Assembly: GCF_032118995.1 (NCBI RefSeq)
Contig: NC_092661.1
Location: 15,757,006 to 15,821,005, forward strand
Source: Asterias amurensis
Taxonomy: Eukaryota > Echinodermata > Asteroidea > Forcipulatida > Asteriidae
Direction: 5' to 3'
Length of the DNA stretch: 64,000 nucleotides
Positions 39,251 through 51,240 of the stretch are shown here, piece after piece (position 1 is the first letter of the stretch; each line of letters opens with the position of its first letter). A program made the position numbers and the translations under genes. Under the pieces are notes generated by a model that did no database searches, was not told the origin of the DNA, and saw only the letters and a list, made by a program, of their open reading frames with translations.

Positions 39251-40174
39251 ATAAAATAAGGTTTGCGGTAACCCCATGTAATGACTATCTCTGATGAGTT
39301 GGGGGTGGTTCTGAAAAGAACAGTTGGTTTCAACTCGACGTTTCGATCCGTATACTCCATTCAACATTAGACCGATACATTGCGTTTGGTCTAATCATTC
39401 TTCAAAAACGGTTCAATTTTTTATAAAATTTCATGGTGTACAAGTATCTACATTTACATATGATTTAAACAATCGATTCAAAAAGCAACCGTTTCCTTTG
39501 CTTTTATACTTAAAGTTTGTGGAATAAGTAATCGACAAGTAATAATAATAATAATAAATCTTATTGTCTCAATTGGACTCCTGAAAGTCAAAGTATACAT
39601 GTCGAACCATTTGATCGTTTACGTCCTATATAAAAGAAGTAGTACAATAAAACTAACCAGTAAAAGTTTCGTTTCAAACTAGTTAAAATTACACAGTTAG
39701 ATTCCCTTAATCAACAGTAACTTATCTAAATTGATAAAATCTTTATACATGTAGATTTAGAACTGTCGATAGTTATAGTATTTCTGCAAAGAGTGTAGCA
39801 TTTGTTGCATTTTCAATTCATAAGGGACGTTCACATTGAGACGCATGTAAATATGGAAAGGTAAAAAAAAAAAATTCGCAACTGCAGCATCAAACTATAG
39901 AGCTCTTGAATACTGTATCAGATATGTAAGTCTTACACATAAAAATATAACCAAGACACTTTACACAGTGAAATATTTGAGTTCTTTTCAATAAATGTAG
40001 AATTTAGTCATGGAATGATAAGGATACAGTACAGCACGTATATAAAAATATAACACTCGGTGTGATCTATCATACTGTATACAGGCTTCTTGGTCATCTT
40101 AATGTTTCCAATTAACACTTTAAATATTTGTTTATAGAATACCATGTCGACTAACTTGAAGTTTGTCATTTTGT
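39251..40174. other. No gene seen
   Basis: AT-rich. A short (AAT)n tract lies at 39540-39556. No supported exon. Confidence 0.4.
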
Positions 40175-40546
40175 TTAAAGGGTTTGGGTACTTTTTGTAG
40201 GACACAAAAAAAACAAATCCATGGATTTTTAATTAAAATTTTACTTGCTGAGGTGATGTAGTTTTTCAGAAATGAGTAAAACAAATTCTCGAAAACAGTG
40301 TTCGTCTCTATGCGACGACTTCCAGTTCTGGTATTTAGATACCAGACCTGGTAAATGCATTGTACATGCTAAAATTATTAATATTTTCTTTACATTGTTT
40401 TACTTATTTCTCAAAAACTACAGCACCTCGGCAAGTAAATTTTAAGGGAAGCTTTCTACCACCATTATCTGTAAACCGTATAAGTTTACAGCAAATCTGC
40501 GGACATAGTGTTTTTTGTCCTACAAAAGGTACCTAAACTCTTTTAA
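40175..40546. mobile_element. Fold-back element (MITE family 3)
   Basis: ttaaagggtttgggtac at the left and gtacctaaactcttttaaa at the right, with inner arms ctttttgtaggacacaaaa and ttttgtcctacaaaag. The interior includes cagttctggtatttagatac and its partial inverse. Confidence 0.75.
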
Positions 40547-41141
40547 AGACGACATTGTCAATTTTGTTTATCTTTAATTTTACACCCGCTTTTTGACATA
40601 TCAATGAATACAAAATGCATTAAAACAATCTATACCAAGACAATGTTTTAAAATAGACTCTTAGGGAGAAACCAACTATTATTTATAAGTTCACTCGGCA
40701 TTGTATTAACTCTGAAACAAATTCAGGATAAAAAATACCGCTGCCATTTCAGCAGGCTTTGCTATAAATCATGGATAAATTAAAAGTTCATTGTTTCATA
40801 CTACAATGTACTACTTCCCTAATACACTTAGTGCATATAATACGTATGCTCATTTTTTTTTTTTTTTTTTTTGGGGGGGGGGGGGTTCCAACCTCCCCAC
40901 CCTCAATGTAGGCCCAACTAAAAATGTAAAACTGTTCATACTTGATAACAAATTTCAAAACTATTGTCCCTTTAAAAGTGCAATACCGCCACCCAACACA
41001 TGCACAGCTTATTTCTCAGCCATTCCTGAGTCCAGGTTAAATATTTTATATTTAAAATCATACCTATCATTTAAGGCAATACCTTTATTTCTTTGAGTGT
41101 TTAGTCCTATTGAAACAAAACTTACATCTGAAAATGTCACT
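40547..41141. other. No gene seen
   Basis: Contains a T-run followed by a G-run (40852-40885). Open frame 40791-41096 spans this homopolymer and is not credible. Confidence 0.4.
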
Positions 41142-41502
41142 TTAAAGACAGTGTACACTATTGGTAATTGTCAAAGACCAGTCTTCTCACTTGGTGTATA
41201 TCAACATATGCATAAAATAACAAACTTGTGAACATTTTAGCTCGATTGGTCATCGGAGTTGCGAAATAACTATGAAAGAACAAACACCCTTGTCACATGA
41301 AGTTGTTAGATGCTTAATTTCGAGACCTCAAATTCTCAACATGAGGTCTCGAAATCAAATTCGTGGAAAATTACTTCACTTCAGAGGGAGCCATTTCTCA
41401 CAATGTTTTATACTATCAACCTCTCCCCATTACTCGTTACCAAGTGAGGTTTTATGCTGATAATTATTTTGAGTAATTACCAATAGTGTCCACTGCCTTT
41501 AA
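41142..41502 (-). mobile_element. MITE family 1 copy
   Basis: ttaaagacagtgtacac to gtgtccactgcctttaa. Confidence 0.85.
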
Positions 41503-41893
41503 AAGGTGGTAGCGTTTTTAAGATATCGTCAAAAAATCCAAAGTTTTTGACGCAAAGTTTACGCACGAATAATAATCCCTAATAGTAATACACAATCTGA
41601 GACGCGTTACTGCAGTAAAGCTTCCGGGCATAAAAACCTATAATCTCTTTTGATAACCACATAAGTTCGAAGTAAAATGTTCCTCAAAATACTTTACAAA
41701 AATCGAAAGCTCTTGTATGCTCTTTCTCCGAAGGTATTTATTGCAATTAATTTTAAGAAGTGTATACCAACCGTATATCTTCCCTTTAACCGTGTGTTCC
41801 CTTTCCTAATCAAAGGGGATTTATAATCATGATGTGAACTTGTATTGCTATTACTATCGGAAACAGCTAAAAACAAGTCAAAATCACAAACTC

Positions 41894-42189
41894 AATCTAA
41901 CATCCTCTTGACATCAGGGCCCAGTTTCACAGAGCGTCTGAAGCATAACAAGTAGGCAAGCTCGACAGAGTAACAAAATCATTCTTGCCAGAATAGGGTT
42001 GCCAGTCAAGATACAATGTCACGCGTACAAGTTTTGGCTGGATCTAACATCCTCTTGACATCAGGGCCCAGTTTCACAGAGCGTCTGAAGCATAACAAGT
42101 AGGCAAGCTCGACAGAGTAACAAAATCATTCTTGCCAGAATAGGGTTGCCAGTCAAGATACAATGTCACGCGTACAAGTTTTGGCTGGT
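41894..42189 (+). repeat. Perfect 148-bp tandem duplication
   Basis: atctaacatcctcttgacat begins copies at 41894 and 42042. The two copies match exactly by eye, ending gtacaagttttggctgg. The unit contains one arm of the surrounding fold-back element. Confidence 0.9.
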
Positions 42190-42266
42190 ATCCTGCTCAT
42201 ATTTGCTAAGCAGAAAATGATTAAGCAAAACTGTCTTCTTAAGCAGATCTATGAAATTGGGCCTGA
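41916..42266. mobile_element. Fold-back element, gggcccaatttcata family
   Basis: Left edge cagggcccagtttcacagag, right edge atctatgaaattgggcctg, inverted. The left part was duplicated in tandem (148 bp). Confidence 0.65.
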
Positions 42267-42872
42267 TCATGCAGAACACGAAAAGGAAGTTGATGAGAAA
42301 AAAATAAAACAATTACGTGCCGCGTTACCCGGGGTCTAATCGTTCAAAATAAACCAGCATTTCTTTATCTTTTACTTTAAATCCTTTCCTGATTTTCCTT
42401 TCCTTTCCGCTATTCATTTGATAATCTTCAATATAAACCATTCTTGACAACTATTTTAAAAGAGTCAATAAAGAACTATAGTTTACGGGAGACGGCCGTT
42501 GTTTAGCACCTTCGGCTATACAAAAGTGCACCCGCTGAAGTTTTATTGTTCGGCCCATTTGGCGGTCATATATGAATTGGAAGGTCTTCGAGTTTAAAAT
42601 TAGATTAGATTCGATTAAATTTATTTCTTCATCATGTAAACATATAAACATTACAAGTGTTGTCCCAGCCATAGACGTGACGTAAGCTTTCTACTGTATT
42701 TTGAATGGTCCGAGGTGACGTTTGGCAGCTGCACTTGCAGCGGTCGTCTGCATATAAATCTATAGGTGGAAGGTGCAAATGGACGGGGATTGATCTAGAC
42801 TATACAGGCCACGCTCTGACGTAATTCCCGAGCCTCGAAATGTGACGTCAGATGTTCAGGCTATCCTTTCAC
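42267..42872. other. No gene seen
   Basis: 42830-42866 (gagcctcgaaatgtgacgtc ...) is a diverged copy of 1622-1660 in the lectin region, so a dispersed repeat. catataaatctatag at about 42749 is TATA-like, but no gene follows that I can support. Confidence 0.35.
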
Positions 42873-43102
42873 CAGGGGCCAATTTCATGGAGCTGCTTAA
42901 GCATACAATTCGCTAAAGTATGAAAATAGGTCGCTTATTTTACACATGTTAAATTTCATGCCAAATACATTGCTTGTGACTGGTATTAAGCTGTTGTTTA
43001 CTTAGCACAACAATTGAGTGGAGTCTTAGCCAGTAATCTGATTTTACGAAGCAAGATTTTTTTTGCTTTTTTGCTTAAGCAGCTCTATGAAATTGGGCCC
43101 TG
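42873..43102. mobile_element. Fold-back element, gggcccaatttcata family
   Basis: caggggccaatttcatggag / agctctatgaaattgggccc at the two ends; inner gctgcttaagca / tgcttaagcagc. Confidence 0.75.
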
Positions 43103-44015
43103 GTTGTATTCATAAACTTGTTGCATTGGGTCATAGGTCACGAGTTCAGTCAACCAATTCGCGGCATGCGTTTTCTGTTCAGCCTATGCCGTCGCTGTTT
43201 ACAATTTTGGGAGAACCGTCTTCGTCAAACACCTCCTGTCTGCATCTAGAGACTGTAAGTTGTCGCTTCTTATCCTATGTTCTTGTAATATTAATTTGGG
43301 GCTCGTTTCACACCAGTTATAATAACTAATTATGTTAATAATATGTGTAGATTTCTTTTTTGGATGGTCTAGTTGGGTTGTTTTACTTCAGTTTCAGTAT
43401 AGTCTTTTACATTGACAGAAGAAGGTACGCGTATAATTATCCAGTCCTGCATCGTATGCACGTCATTATTCAGATGTTCATGAACGAGAAGGACCTGCGG
43501 GGTCGATACGGCACGCAACCAATGGGAAAGTGGTTGAAATCAATTGTTTGCACGTGTCAAAACTCGTCCCCTCTTTGTCTGTTTTTTTTTCTTCTTCTTT
43601 TTTTCTTAGGATTACCACAGGTAGAAAACGAAAGTATTGCTCTCTGAGTCTCTTTATTTAAGCACGCAAAACAAACAGAGCAACCAAATTAAACAGACAA
43701 TTGAATACACAACTCACTATTAATTGCAAAATATCATCCAGAATAAGATTTTAATAGACTCCATCTCAAAAATCAGCTGCAAAATATCTAAAAAGTTTTT
43801 TTGGGGTGTTTTTTTTACAAAAATAAAATTACAATTACTACACTTACACCATTAAAAAAAAAACATACTGAATATCTTCAAACGATATTTCAGTTTAGTG
43901 GTGAACTTCATATTGCGTCATGTAGCTGCTAACCTCAATACGTGTACATTAAAATCCCGGTCATATCTCGTTTTGCCCGCTCGCCCCAAGCTTCCTCGAT
44001 CAATGTTGGCTCTTA
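43103..44015. other. No supported gene
   Basis: 43205-43254 is flanked by ttctgttcag and gtaagt and would read YAVAVYNFGRTVFVKHLL. 43415-43560 is also open. Phases do not join and no domain is recognised, so neither is called as an exon. Confidence 0.3.
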
Positions 44016-44272
44016 TTCACTAAAAAAACTCCCGGGTCAGAATTGACCTGGCTGACCCGGATTTGGGTCCCAGGGGGCCATACCCATTTCTGGGTCAGTT
44101 TGACCCGGAATCCGTGTACTTGTGACCCGAAATTTTGTTAAAAGCGGGGATTGTTGACTCAGATTCCGGGTTATATTGACACGGATACCGGGTCAAACTG
44201 ACCCAGAAATGGGTCTGGCCCCCAGTGACCCAAATCCTGGTCAATTCTGACCCGTGAGCTTATAGAGTGAAT
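44016..44272. mobile_element. Fold-back element rich in GGGTCA/TGACCC
   Basis: ttcactaaaaaaactcccgg at the left pairs with cccgtgagcttatagagtga at the right. Inside, cccatttctgggtcagtttg pairs with caaactgacccagaaatggg. It contains about a dozen GGGTCA or TGACCC hexamers. Confidence 0.75.
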
Positions 44273-44802
44273 TGTTTCGACGCTCCAGCTAAAGGGGTTA
44301 ACAACACTGAGCGGGAGGGAGTAATTTTGTTCATATTCTGTAGAAAAGAATTGCAATCCTCAAAAATTCTCCTGGTTTTATTTGTTTATATTTTTTTAAG
44401 GATTTTCTTTGTTGAATAAATTTAAAAGAAAACAAATCCCAGCGGAAAAGCATTTACGACAGTGGCAATTTTGATGTACAGAAACACAAAAAAACATTGT
44501 GAGCGGGGAACGGGGGATGGTAGATTTATTGTCACGTGACCCAAACATTTGTGCCGCAATTGTAGCTCTTCACTATTCGAGTTCATTTGAATACCCTTCG
44601 TACGTTTCAATCTTATATAAATGACAGACAGTTATACTATATCACGTACCCATTGTCGCGTTTGGGGGATATAGCAAAACATACTGAGTGAATTATGTAA
44701 TGTTAAATATAAATCAAATAGGAACTACTTGGTAAAATACGTGATGTATTTTTTGTATGATTATGATCATTTTTAGTGTGCATTTTGTAGTGTATATTTT
44801 AA
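44273..44802. other. No gene seen
   Basis: AT-rich spacer. Open frames on the minus strand at 44422-44610 lack recognisable domains. Confidence 0.35.
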
Positions 44803-45214
44803 TTAAAGCATTATAGACACCGGACACTTTTGGTAGTTGTCAAAGACTATATAGTCTTCACAGTTGGTGTATCTCAACATATGCATAAAATAACAAACCT
44901 GTGTAAATTTGAGCTCAATCAGTCGTCGAAGTTGCGAGATATTAATGAACGAAAAAAACACCCTTGTCGCACCATGGTCACACGAAGTTGTGTGCTTTCA
45001 GATTTTTGATTTCGAGACCTCAAATTCTAAATCTGAAGTCTCGAAATCGAATTCGTGGAAAGTCACTTCTTTCTCGAAAACTACGTCACTTCAGAGGGAG
45101 CCGTTTCTCACAATGTTTTTATACTATCAACCTCTCCCCATTACTGGTAATCAAGAGAGGTTTTGTGATAATAATTATTTTGAGTAATTACCAATAGTGT
45201 CCACTAGTGCCTAA
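44803..45214 (-). mobile_element. MITE family 1 copy
   Basis: ttaaagcattatagacaccg to gtgtccactagtgcctaatt; ends partly eroded. Confidence 0.8.
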
Positions 45215-45548
45215 TTAACATATGACAAAAATAAAAAATTAATATAGATAAAACCGCTATACTTTGTGCTGTGAAAGGGGTCGCTTATTCGAATCTGATG
45301 TAGAAATAGATGTTTTACTATTACGGTTGAACTGTACAAAAGGCATCTACTTTACAAAAAAAAATTAATTTACATACATGGTTCTGTATAAATAGATCAT
45401 GTTATATTCAAGCGTAGTTTGGTATACTTGGCGTAAATGACAACGAGGTGACCTCAGAGTCGTGATATTTAGCGCTATATTGTTTGAAAAACTGCATTTT
45501 ATAAAAAGTACTATAAAACAGAAGTCGCTAAGGCAAAAGTGTCCATGA
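45215..45548. other. 3' flank of the short LDLa gene
   Basis: Shares aaggcatctactttA and similar segments with the 3' flank of the long paralog (53.15-53.66 kb), in agreement with whole-gene duplication. No gene here. Confidence 0.5.
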
Positions 45549-48500
45549 TTATTTCTTACAATTCTTGTTCACTGCCACGACGATGACGATGACAATGACA
45601 AGAAAGATGACGTAACCGATGACCATTCCTGCCACCTGACCTCCTCTCCAATAGTTCCAAATAGTGGGGACTGGAAGAAACGAAAACAGAAAAACAAAAT
45701 TACAAAAGTAATGAAGTTTGAAATAAAAAAATGAGAGAAAAGTTCATTTAGCCACGAAAACTTTCTAAGGCATCTGGGCCCAATTTCATAGAGCTGCTAA
45801 GCATGCTAAGCGAATGTTTGTGCTTAGCACAAACATTCGCTTAGCATGAAATTTCTTCCTTGATAAAAACAGGATTACCAAACAAATTTCAATTTTTTGC
45901 AAATTGTTTGTTACTGGTATTCAGCTGTTGTTTGCTTATCCTGAGAATCATGTGGAAATTTGGTTGGTAATTCTGTTTTTATCAAGGGAGAAATTTCATG
46001 CTTAGCCAATTTTTGTGCTTAGCATCTCTATGAAATTGGCCCCTGATCTGACAGTACAACTATACGCACGATGGTTCTGTCACTTTATGAGAAGACTGGT
46101 CTTTGACAATTACCAAAGGTGACTGTCCAGTGTCTTTAAATAATAAGTGAAGTTTTGTTCTGGCTCGTTAGTTTCAGGGGAGCATTTTTCGAAGCTCTGT
46201 TCGTGTTTCTCGAAAATGAGGGGACTTGCCCCTGGCATCCTTTGCCAAGCAGAGCCACTTTTAAATCAATATAAAACACATACACGTGTATGTGTATACA
46301 CACGACAATAAGATTTACATAAGTTTAAAAGCTTTAGTTTTCTTCGATCTTTTTTCATTGGGATAGTCTGTCCAATCGAAGGAATATTGCTAACGAATTT
46401 TTATTTTTTCAATGTCCTCTTATAGCAGGCCAAATTTTTCTCCTTCCTGAATTATTGTAGTGTCACGAATAAACAATCAAACTGAATACATACAGCATTC
46501 AGGCTGGTCTTCATCTTCACCATAGCGGCAATCCAGACTGCCATCGCAAACCTCATGACTTGAGACACATTGACGAGATGACGGGCAGTAGAACAAGTTG
46601 TAACCGTCACAACTATCTAATAATCAGTCAATTGAGAGATAACGAAACAAGTTTGCGTATTATACAAAAAAGGTAAACATTTCGATATTGGCGGAAGAGC
46701 ACATGGAACAATTGTACAGCTCTAAAAACAAATAGGTATAAACTCGATGATTTTATGAGGAAATCCCAATTATATTTCATTTTAACTGTTTGCGGTAATC
46801 ACTGTTAAAGTCACCTAGAAGTGGTATTTTGCCAAAATGAAGCTTTTGTCTCTAAAATATGTTTGTTGATGAGTGGAATATGAATAAACAATTAACTAAG
46901 GTATAAAAAAATTAGTTTCTATGTTATTTACAAATTTGAAAATAAGCCCGACTCGAGAGGGCGCTGTTCGTGACGTCAATCGAGGCGCATGCAGTGCCAA
47001 AACAAGATAATGACGCTTGGCGCAAGCTAAAAACATGCCCGCAAAGTTGAAACAATTTCTGATTTTGTTCACGTAAGGCAATGTTACGTCTCTCATGTAC
47101 CTTCTTCGACTTCCCACTAGCTGGAAAAGTTGTTGGGATGGCATCATGTTTAAAACTTTTCTCTTCATGTCAAAATGTGTAGTGTTTTCCGGATTTTTGA
47201 AGCACGGTGGCCAAAAGTGTCTGCTGAACAGCGCTGGAAAAGACTTGCAAACTGACCCCATCTTTATTTTTTTGCTGCATCCAGCAGCAAAATACCTGGT
47301 CGACATTGCCGGGAAAATGCAAGATTTCTTTTTTCGAAACTTACAAACTCACGACTAGGACTTGCATGTACTTGCACGTACGTGTGTTCGGTGTTCGATC
47401 GAGGCAAAGTCTGCCTCGATTGACGTCACAAAAGGGGTAGGCGGATCACCCCCGCACAACTTTATTTATTTGTTTAAACATATAACTCGTTAAAAACAAT
47501 TACTCAAAAAAGTATATTACTGTTCAGAAACATATTATATTCTAATTTTTCAAGAAAAGTAAATTATATTTCCAGGTGACTTTTAGTATAGGATTTGGGA
47601 TGCCCTTCCTCAACGAATATAATCAATGGTCTAAGGTATGTAAGATGGTGGAATCGAATCCCACTCAATTATTCTATACCTTGTGTTACACATAGGTATA
47701 TGAGGGTAATATCAACATAACATTAATTATCTCAAATGGGAAAGTGCATTTTTTAGTGAGACAATACTTACAACAGTTCAATTCATCGGTTTTGTCATTA
47801 CAATCATTATAACCGTCGCACATTTGATATTGACTGTAGCAATCACTCCCATCTTTGCATTGATAACTGCGAAAATAATACGAAGGCAAAGTACAGGGGG
47901 CCGGTCCAGCTGAGAAGATATTACAAATAATTAAATTTTTAGTTGTTCTGACTTTGTATCAAAAGTTGGATTTAAAACCTGCAAGTGCGTTATACGTCCA
48001 GGGGTGGATTTCACAAAGGTATTCCTAACTTAGGACTAGTCCTTGGCCATGCTAAGAGATAGGTCCTAGGCAATGCTTAGAGATAGGACCAGTCCTATCT
48101 CTTAGCATGGCCTAGGACTAGTCCTAAGTTAGGACTACCTTTGTGAAATCCACCCCTGCTAAAGTCTTGGAATATTCGGGTTTATTAGTTATACACATCA
48201 GTACTTAATTTATTTCCCTCATTAGGGGCGTGGAAACACCCCATCTTTATGTGAGAGACGCCAAGGGCCAATACACCACACAATATTTTTAGAGCGAATT
48301 TTTCAATAATGTTTACATTAAAGCCATTATACACTTTCGGTAAACAGTATTGTCCAAGTCCCACACTTTGTGTTATATAACTTATATATAAAATAACAAA
48401 CCTGTGAAAATTTAGGTTCAATCGGTCGTCGGAGTCGGGAGAAAATAACGGGAAAACTCACCCTTGGTTTCCGCACGTTTCGCCGTGTAATGACATGTGT

Positions 48501-49538
48501 TTAAAATAAATCCGTAATTCTCGACAACGAAAATTAATAATTACATTGTTTTAATGTTTTCTCGAAAAGTGAAGCATTTCATGGAACAATATTTCAAGAG
48601 AAGTCTTTCACCGTTACCTTCTGTAAACCCTGTAAATTATGTGTAAATCTTTGAACTTTTTTTTCTGTACCGAAAGTGTATAATGGCTTTATATTGTATT
48701 CAATTCATGTCCAGCTAAGGTTAGTTGAGTCCCTTAATTAGCAATCAGTAGTTTGTATATTTCTCAATATATCTAAGTTCTTAAAGGCACAGCAGTGTCC
48801 TTTATTACTAAACCATCAAATGATCTGAAGATACAGCAGTGGAATGGTCCATCAATGAATTTTACTCCCCCAGTCAAATCACAGTGACTTAAAGACACTG
48901 GACACAATTGGTAATTGTCAAAGACTAGTCTTCTCACTCGGTGTACCTCAACATATGCATGAAATAACAAACCTGTGAAAATTTTAGCTCAATCGGTCGT
49001 TGAAGTTCCAAGATATTAATGGGGGGAAAAACACCCTTGTCGCACCATGGTCACACGAAGTTGTGTGCTTTCAGATGCTTGATTTCGAGACCTCAAATTC
49101 TAAATCTGAGGCCTCAAAATCAAATTCGTGAAAAATAACTTCTGTCTCGAAAACTACTTCACTTCAGAGGGAGCTTTATACTTTCAACCTCTCCCCATTA
49201 CTCGTAATCAAGAAAGGTATTGTGACTATGATTGAGTAATAACCAATAGTGCCCACACTGCCTTTAAAATGAATTTTATGTGGGAAACCATAAAATGGCC
49301 CTTCGGATCTGCTCAGTGAAGGGTTTGAAATAACGAATCATTGAAAATACTATAGGCAGAGTCGCAAGCAAGACTTTGACATTACCTCTATACTCTTACC
49401 AGAAAACTTTCAGTTACACACAACCAACTATAAGACTGAGATAAAAGCCTTACCTTCCTGCTGCCCGTATACAATGAACACGCATTGAGTAAAAACCACC
49501 ACAGCGACAGAATAAACGAAAATGGTTTTGACGGCCAT
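45549..49538 (-). CDS. Short two-LDLa single-pass membrane protein
   Basis: Four exons on the minus strand: 49538-49454 (signal peptide, MAVKTIFVYSVAVVVF), 47909-47772 (LDLa type A: YQCKDGSDCYSQYQMCDGYN, then DCNDKTDELNC), 46616-46494 (LDLa type B: FYCPSSRQCVSSHEVCDG, then LDCRYGEDED) and 45670-45549 (membrane helix and stop). All introns are phase 1, GT/AG. Total coding length 468 bases, 155 residues. Both LDLa domains keep six cysteines and the C-terminal acidic Ca-binding motif. The helix MVIGYVIFLVIVIVIVVAV is followed by the tiny basic tail NKNCKK. LDLa domains bind ligands or other extracellular domains in a calcium-dependent way. Here there is no enzyme or signalling domain, so a surface co-receptor or adhesion role is only a guess. 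A paralog of the six-LDLa gene at 61327-53668, in the same orientation. Confidence 0.88.
45775..46043. mobile_element. Fold-back element, gggcccaatttcata family
   Basis: tgggcccaatttcatagagc / ctctatgaaattggcccct ends; long inner arms around gcttagcacaaacattcgct. Lies in the last intron of the short LDLa gene. Confidence 0.8.
46950..47440 (-). mobile_element. Degenerate element with THAP-like coding remnant
   Basis: Both edges share tgacgtcaatcgaggc in inverse orientation (46970-46986, 47416-47432). Minus strand between: MSTRYFAAGCSKK at 47315-47277, then DGVSLQVFSS in the next frame and FKHDAIPTTFPA in the third. This is the order expected of a THAP zinc finger (Cys-x-Gly-Cys start, then the AVPTIF-like box). 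Frames are broken, so it is a fossil, perhaps of a P-superfamily transposon. Located in an intron of the short LDLa gene. Confidence 0.5.
47999..48158. repeat. 160-bp fold-back palindrome
   Basis: aggggtggatttcacaaagg at the left and cctttgtgaaatccacccct at the right. The arms carry tcctaacttaggactagtcc repeats. Confidence 0.9.
48317..48691 (-). mobile_element. MITE family 2, full copy
   Basis: ttaaagccattatacac to gtgtataatggcttta, with the interior in inverse order relative to 14721-15106. Confidence 0.8.
48888..49267 (-). mobile_element. MITE family 1 copy
   Basis: cttaaagacactggacac to gtgcccacactgcctttaa, in intron 1 of the short LDLa gene. Confidence 0.8.
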
Positions 49539-49891
49539 TTTGTTGCAGTATCACAGGTCTGGTTAATTGTGTGTATTGACGGATTGATCATGTACATGAA
49601 CGACACGGGCGGCCAGAACCAGAACTCGTGATGTTATGGTGAATCATGGACGAATCGGGTGAATACACATGAACGTAGACTGATGTGAACTTACAATGGG
49701 AAAAATGACTGCACAATTCACGTCAATATTATGACAACAGCAACGAACTGGACACGGACATTAACACAATCATTGTTATAACTAGGTTAAACCATTCCGC
49801 CGATAGGCACACTTGAACTTTGGTAATTACTCAAAATAATTGTTAGAATAAAACCTTACTTGGTGACGAGTTATGGGGAGAGGTTTGTATA

Positions 49892-50949
49892 TTAAAGGTA
49901 GTGGACACTATTGGTAGTTACTCAAAGTAATTATTTGCAAAAAACCTTTCTTGGTGACAAGTTATGGGGAGAGGTTGATAGTATAAAACATTGTGGGAAA
50001 TAGCCTTGCTCAAGGCAGTCGAATTATTCACTCCGAAAAAAAGACCGCCGCTGTATAAAAACCCACCCGTGTTCACTGTGCGTAACATCGCACGACACGA
50101 TGCCCCCGTACACTATCCGCATGCGGAGGCCGTTAGGCCGACAGCCTTGTAGGGTCTGTGTTGAAGCCACTGACATCATTACTATAATAAGCAAAGAGTT
50201 CCCACGGTCAGCTCATTACCATAATGCCCGCGAAAGACGAGACATGTTTACATCACACACCACCATAGGGTCCAAAGGTCGTGATAAGGAAAGTACGTGA
50301 TTGGACGTCAAAATGAATAATTCATTTAACTCACATCCTGTGTTGGTTGATAGGTCTGACGAAAGATATACATATTCATGAGCTGCATACTAGCATATCC
50401 GAGAGCCCCCCCCCCCCCCATTTTTTCCACTTGTGGAAATTTTTCAATACAACACATTAAACCCGGAAGTTACAGACCCGCCAAGGCTGTCGGCCTGACG
50501 GCCTCCGCATGCGGTTAGTGGTACGAGTGCGGATGACTTGTGTGCACAGTAGTGGTACGATGTGACAGTGTGTACACGGGTGGGTCATGCGGTGTGATCG
50601 CACGCACCACGCACAGGGTATACGGGTGGGTTTACAGCGGCGTCTTTTCGGAGCGAATAATGCGACTGCCTTGAGCAAGGCTATGTGGGAAACGGCTCCC
50701 TCTGAAGTGCCATAGTTTTCGAGAAAAGAGTAATGTTCCACGAATTTGATTTCGAGACCTCAAGTTCTAAATCTGAGCGCACACAACCTCGTGTGACAAG
50801 GGTGTTTTTATCTTTCACTATTATTTCTCAAATTCGATGACTGATTGAGTTCAAATTTTCACAGGCTTGTTATTTTATGCATATGTTGAGATACAGCAAG
50901 TGAGAAGACTGGTCTTTGACAATTACCATCAGTGTCCACTGTCTTTAAC
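49892..50949 (+). mobile_element. MITE family 1 copy nested in an older copy
   Basis: ttaaaggtagtggacac at 49892 and gtgtccactgtctttaa ending at 50949. It is itself interrupted by the element at 50001-50683. Confidence 0.85.
50001..50683. mobile_element. 683-bp long-TIR element with 9-bp target duplication (MULE-like)
   Basis: Ends tagccttgctcaaggcagtc and its exact inverse. Inverted similarity continues inwards through cgctgta...acccacccgt and the ccgcatgcggaggccgt segment for about 150-200 bases. It is flanked by tgtgggaaa on both sides (49992-50000 and 50684-50692), a perfect 9-bp target-site duplication. Long TIRs with a 9-bp duplication suit Mutator-like elements. Non-autonomous: no transposase seen. 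A C-run lies at 50407-50419. Confidence 0.85.
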
Positions 50950-51240
50950 ATTGTGAGAAACGGCACCCTCTGAAGTGATGTAGTTTTCGAGAAAGAAGTA
51001 ATATTTTCCACGAATTTGATTTTGAGACCCCAAGTTTAGAGTTTGAGGTCTCGACATCAAGTATCTGAAAGCACACAACTTCGTGTGACAAGGGTGTTTT
51101 TTCTTTCATAGTTATCTCGCGACTCCGACGACCAATCATGCTCAAATTTTTACAGGTTTGTTATTTTATGCATATGTTGAGACACATTAGGTGAGAAGAC
51201 TGGTCTTTGACAATTATCAATAGTGTCCAGTGTCTTTAAC

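Larger units (their letters stand above)
49805..51240 (+). mobile_element. Old MITE family 1 copy split by a younger one
   Basis: 49805-49891 reads the first ~85 bases of the element up to gggagaggtttgtata. 50950-51240 resumes with cattgtgagaaacggc and continues to gtgtccagtgtctttaa. Everything between is insertion. Confidence 0.8.

Noticed and set aside
43205..43560. Two possible exons with acceptor/donor-like ends
   Set aside because: Phases are incompatible, peptides match no family I know, and no start or stop exons are found.
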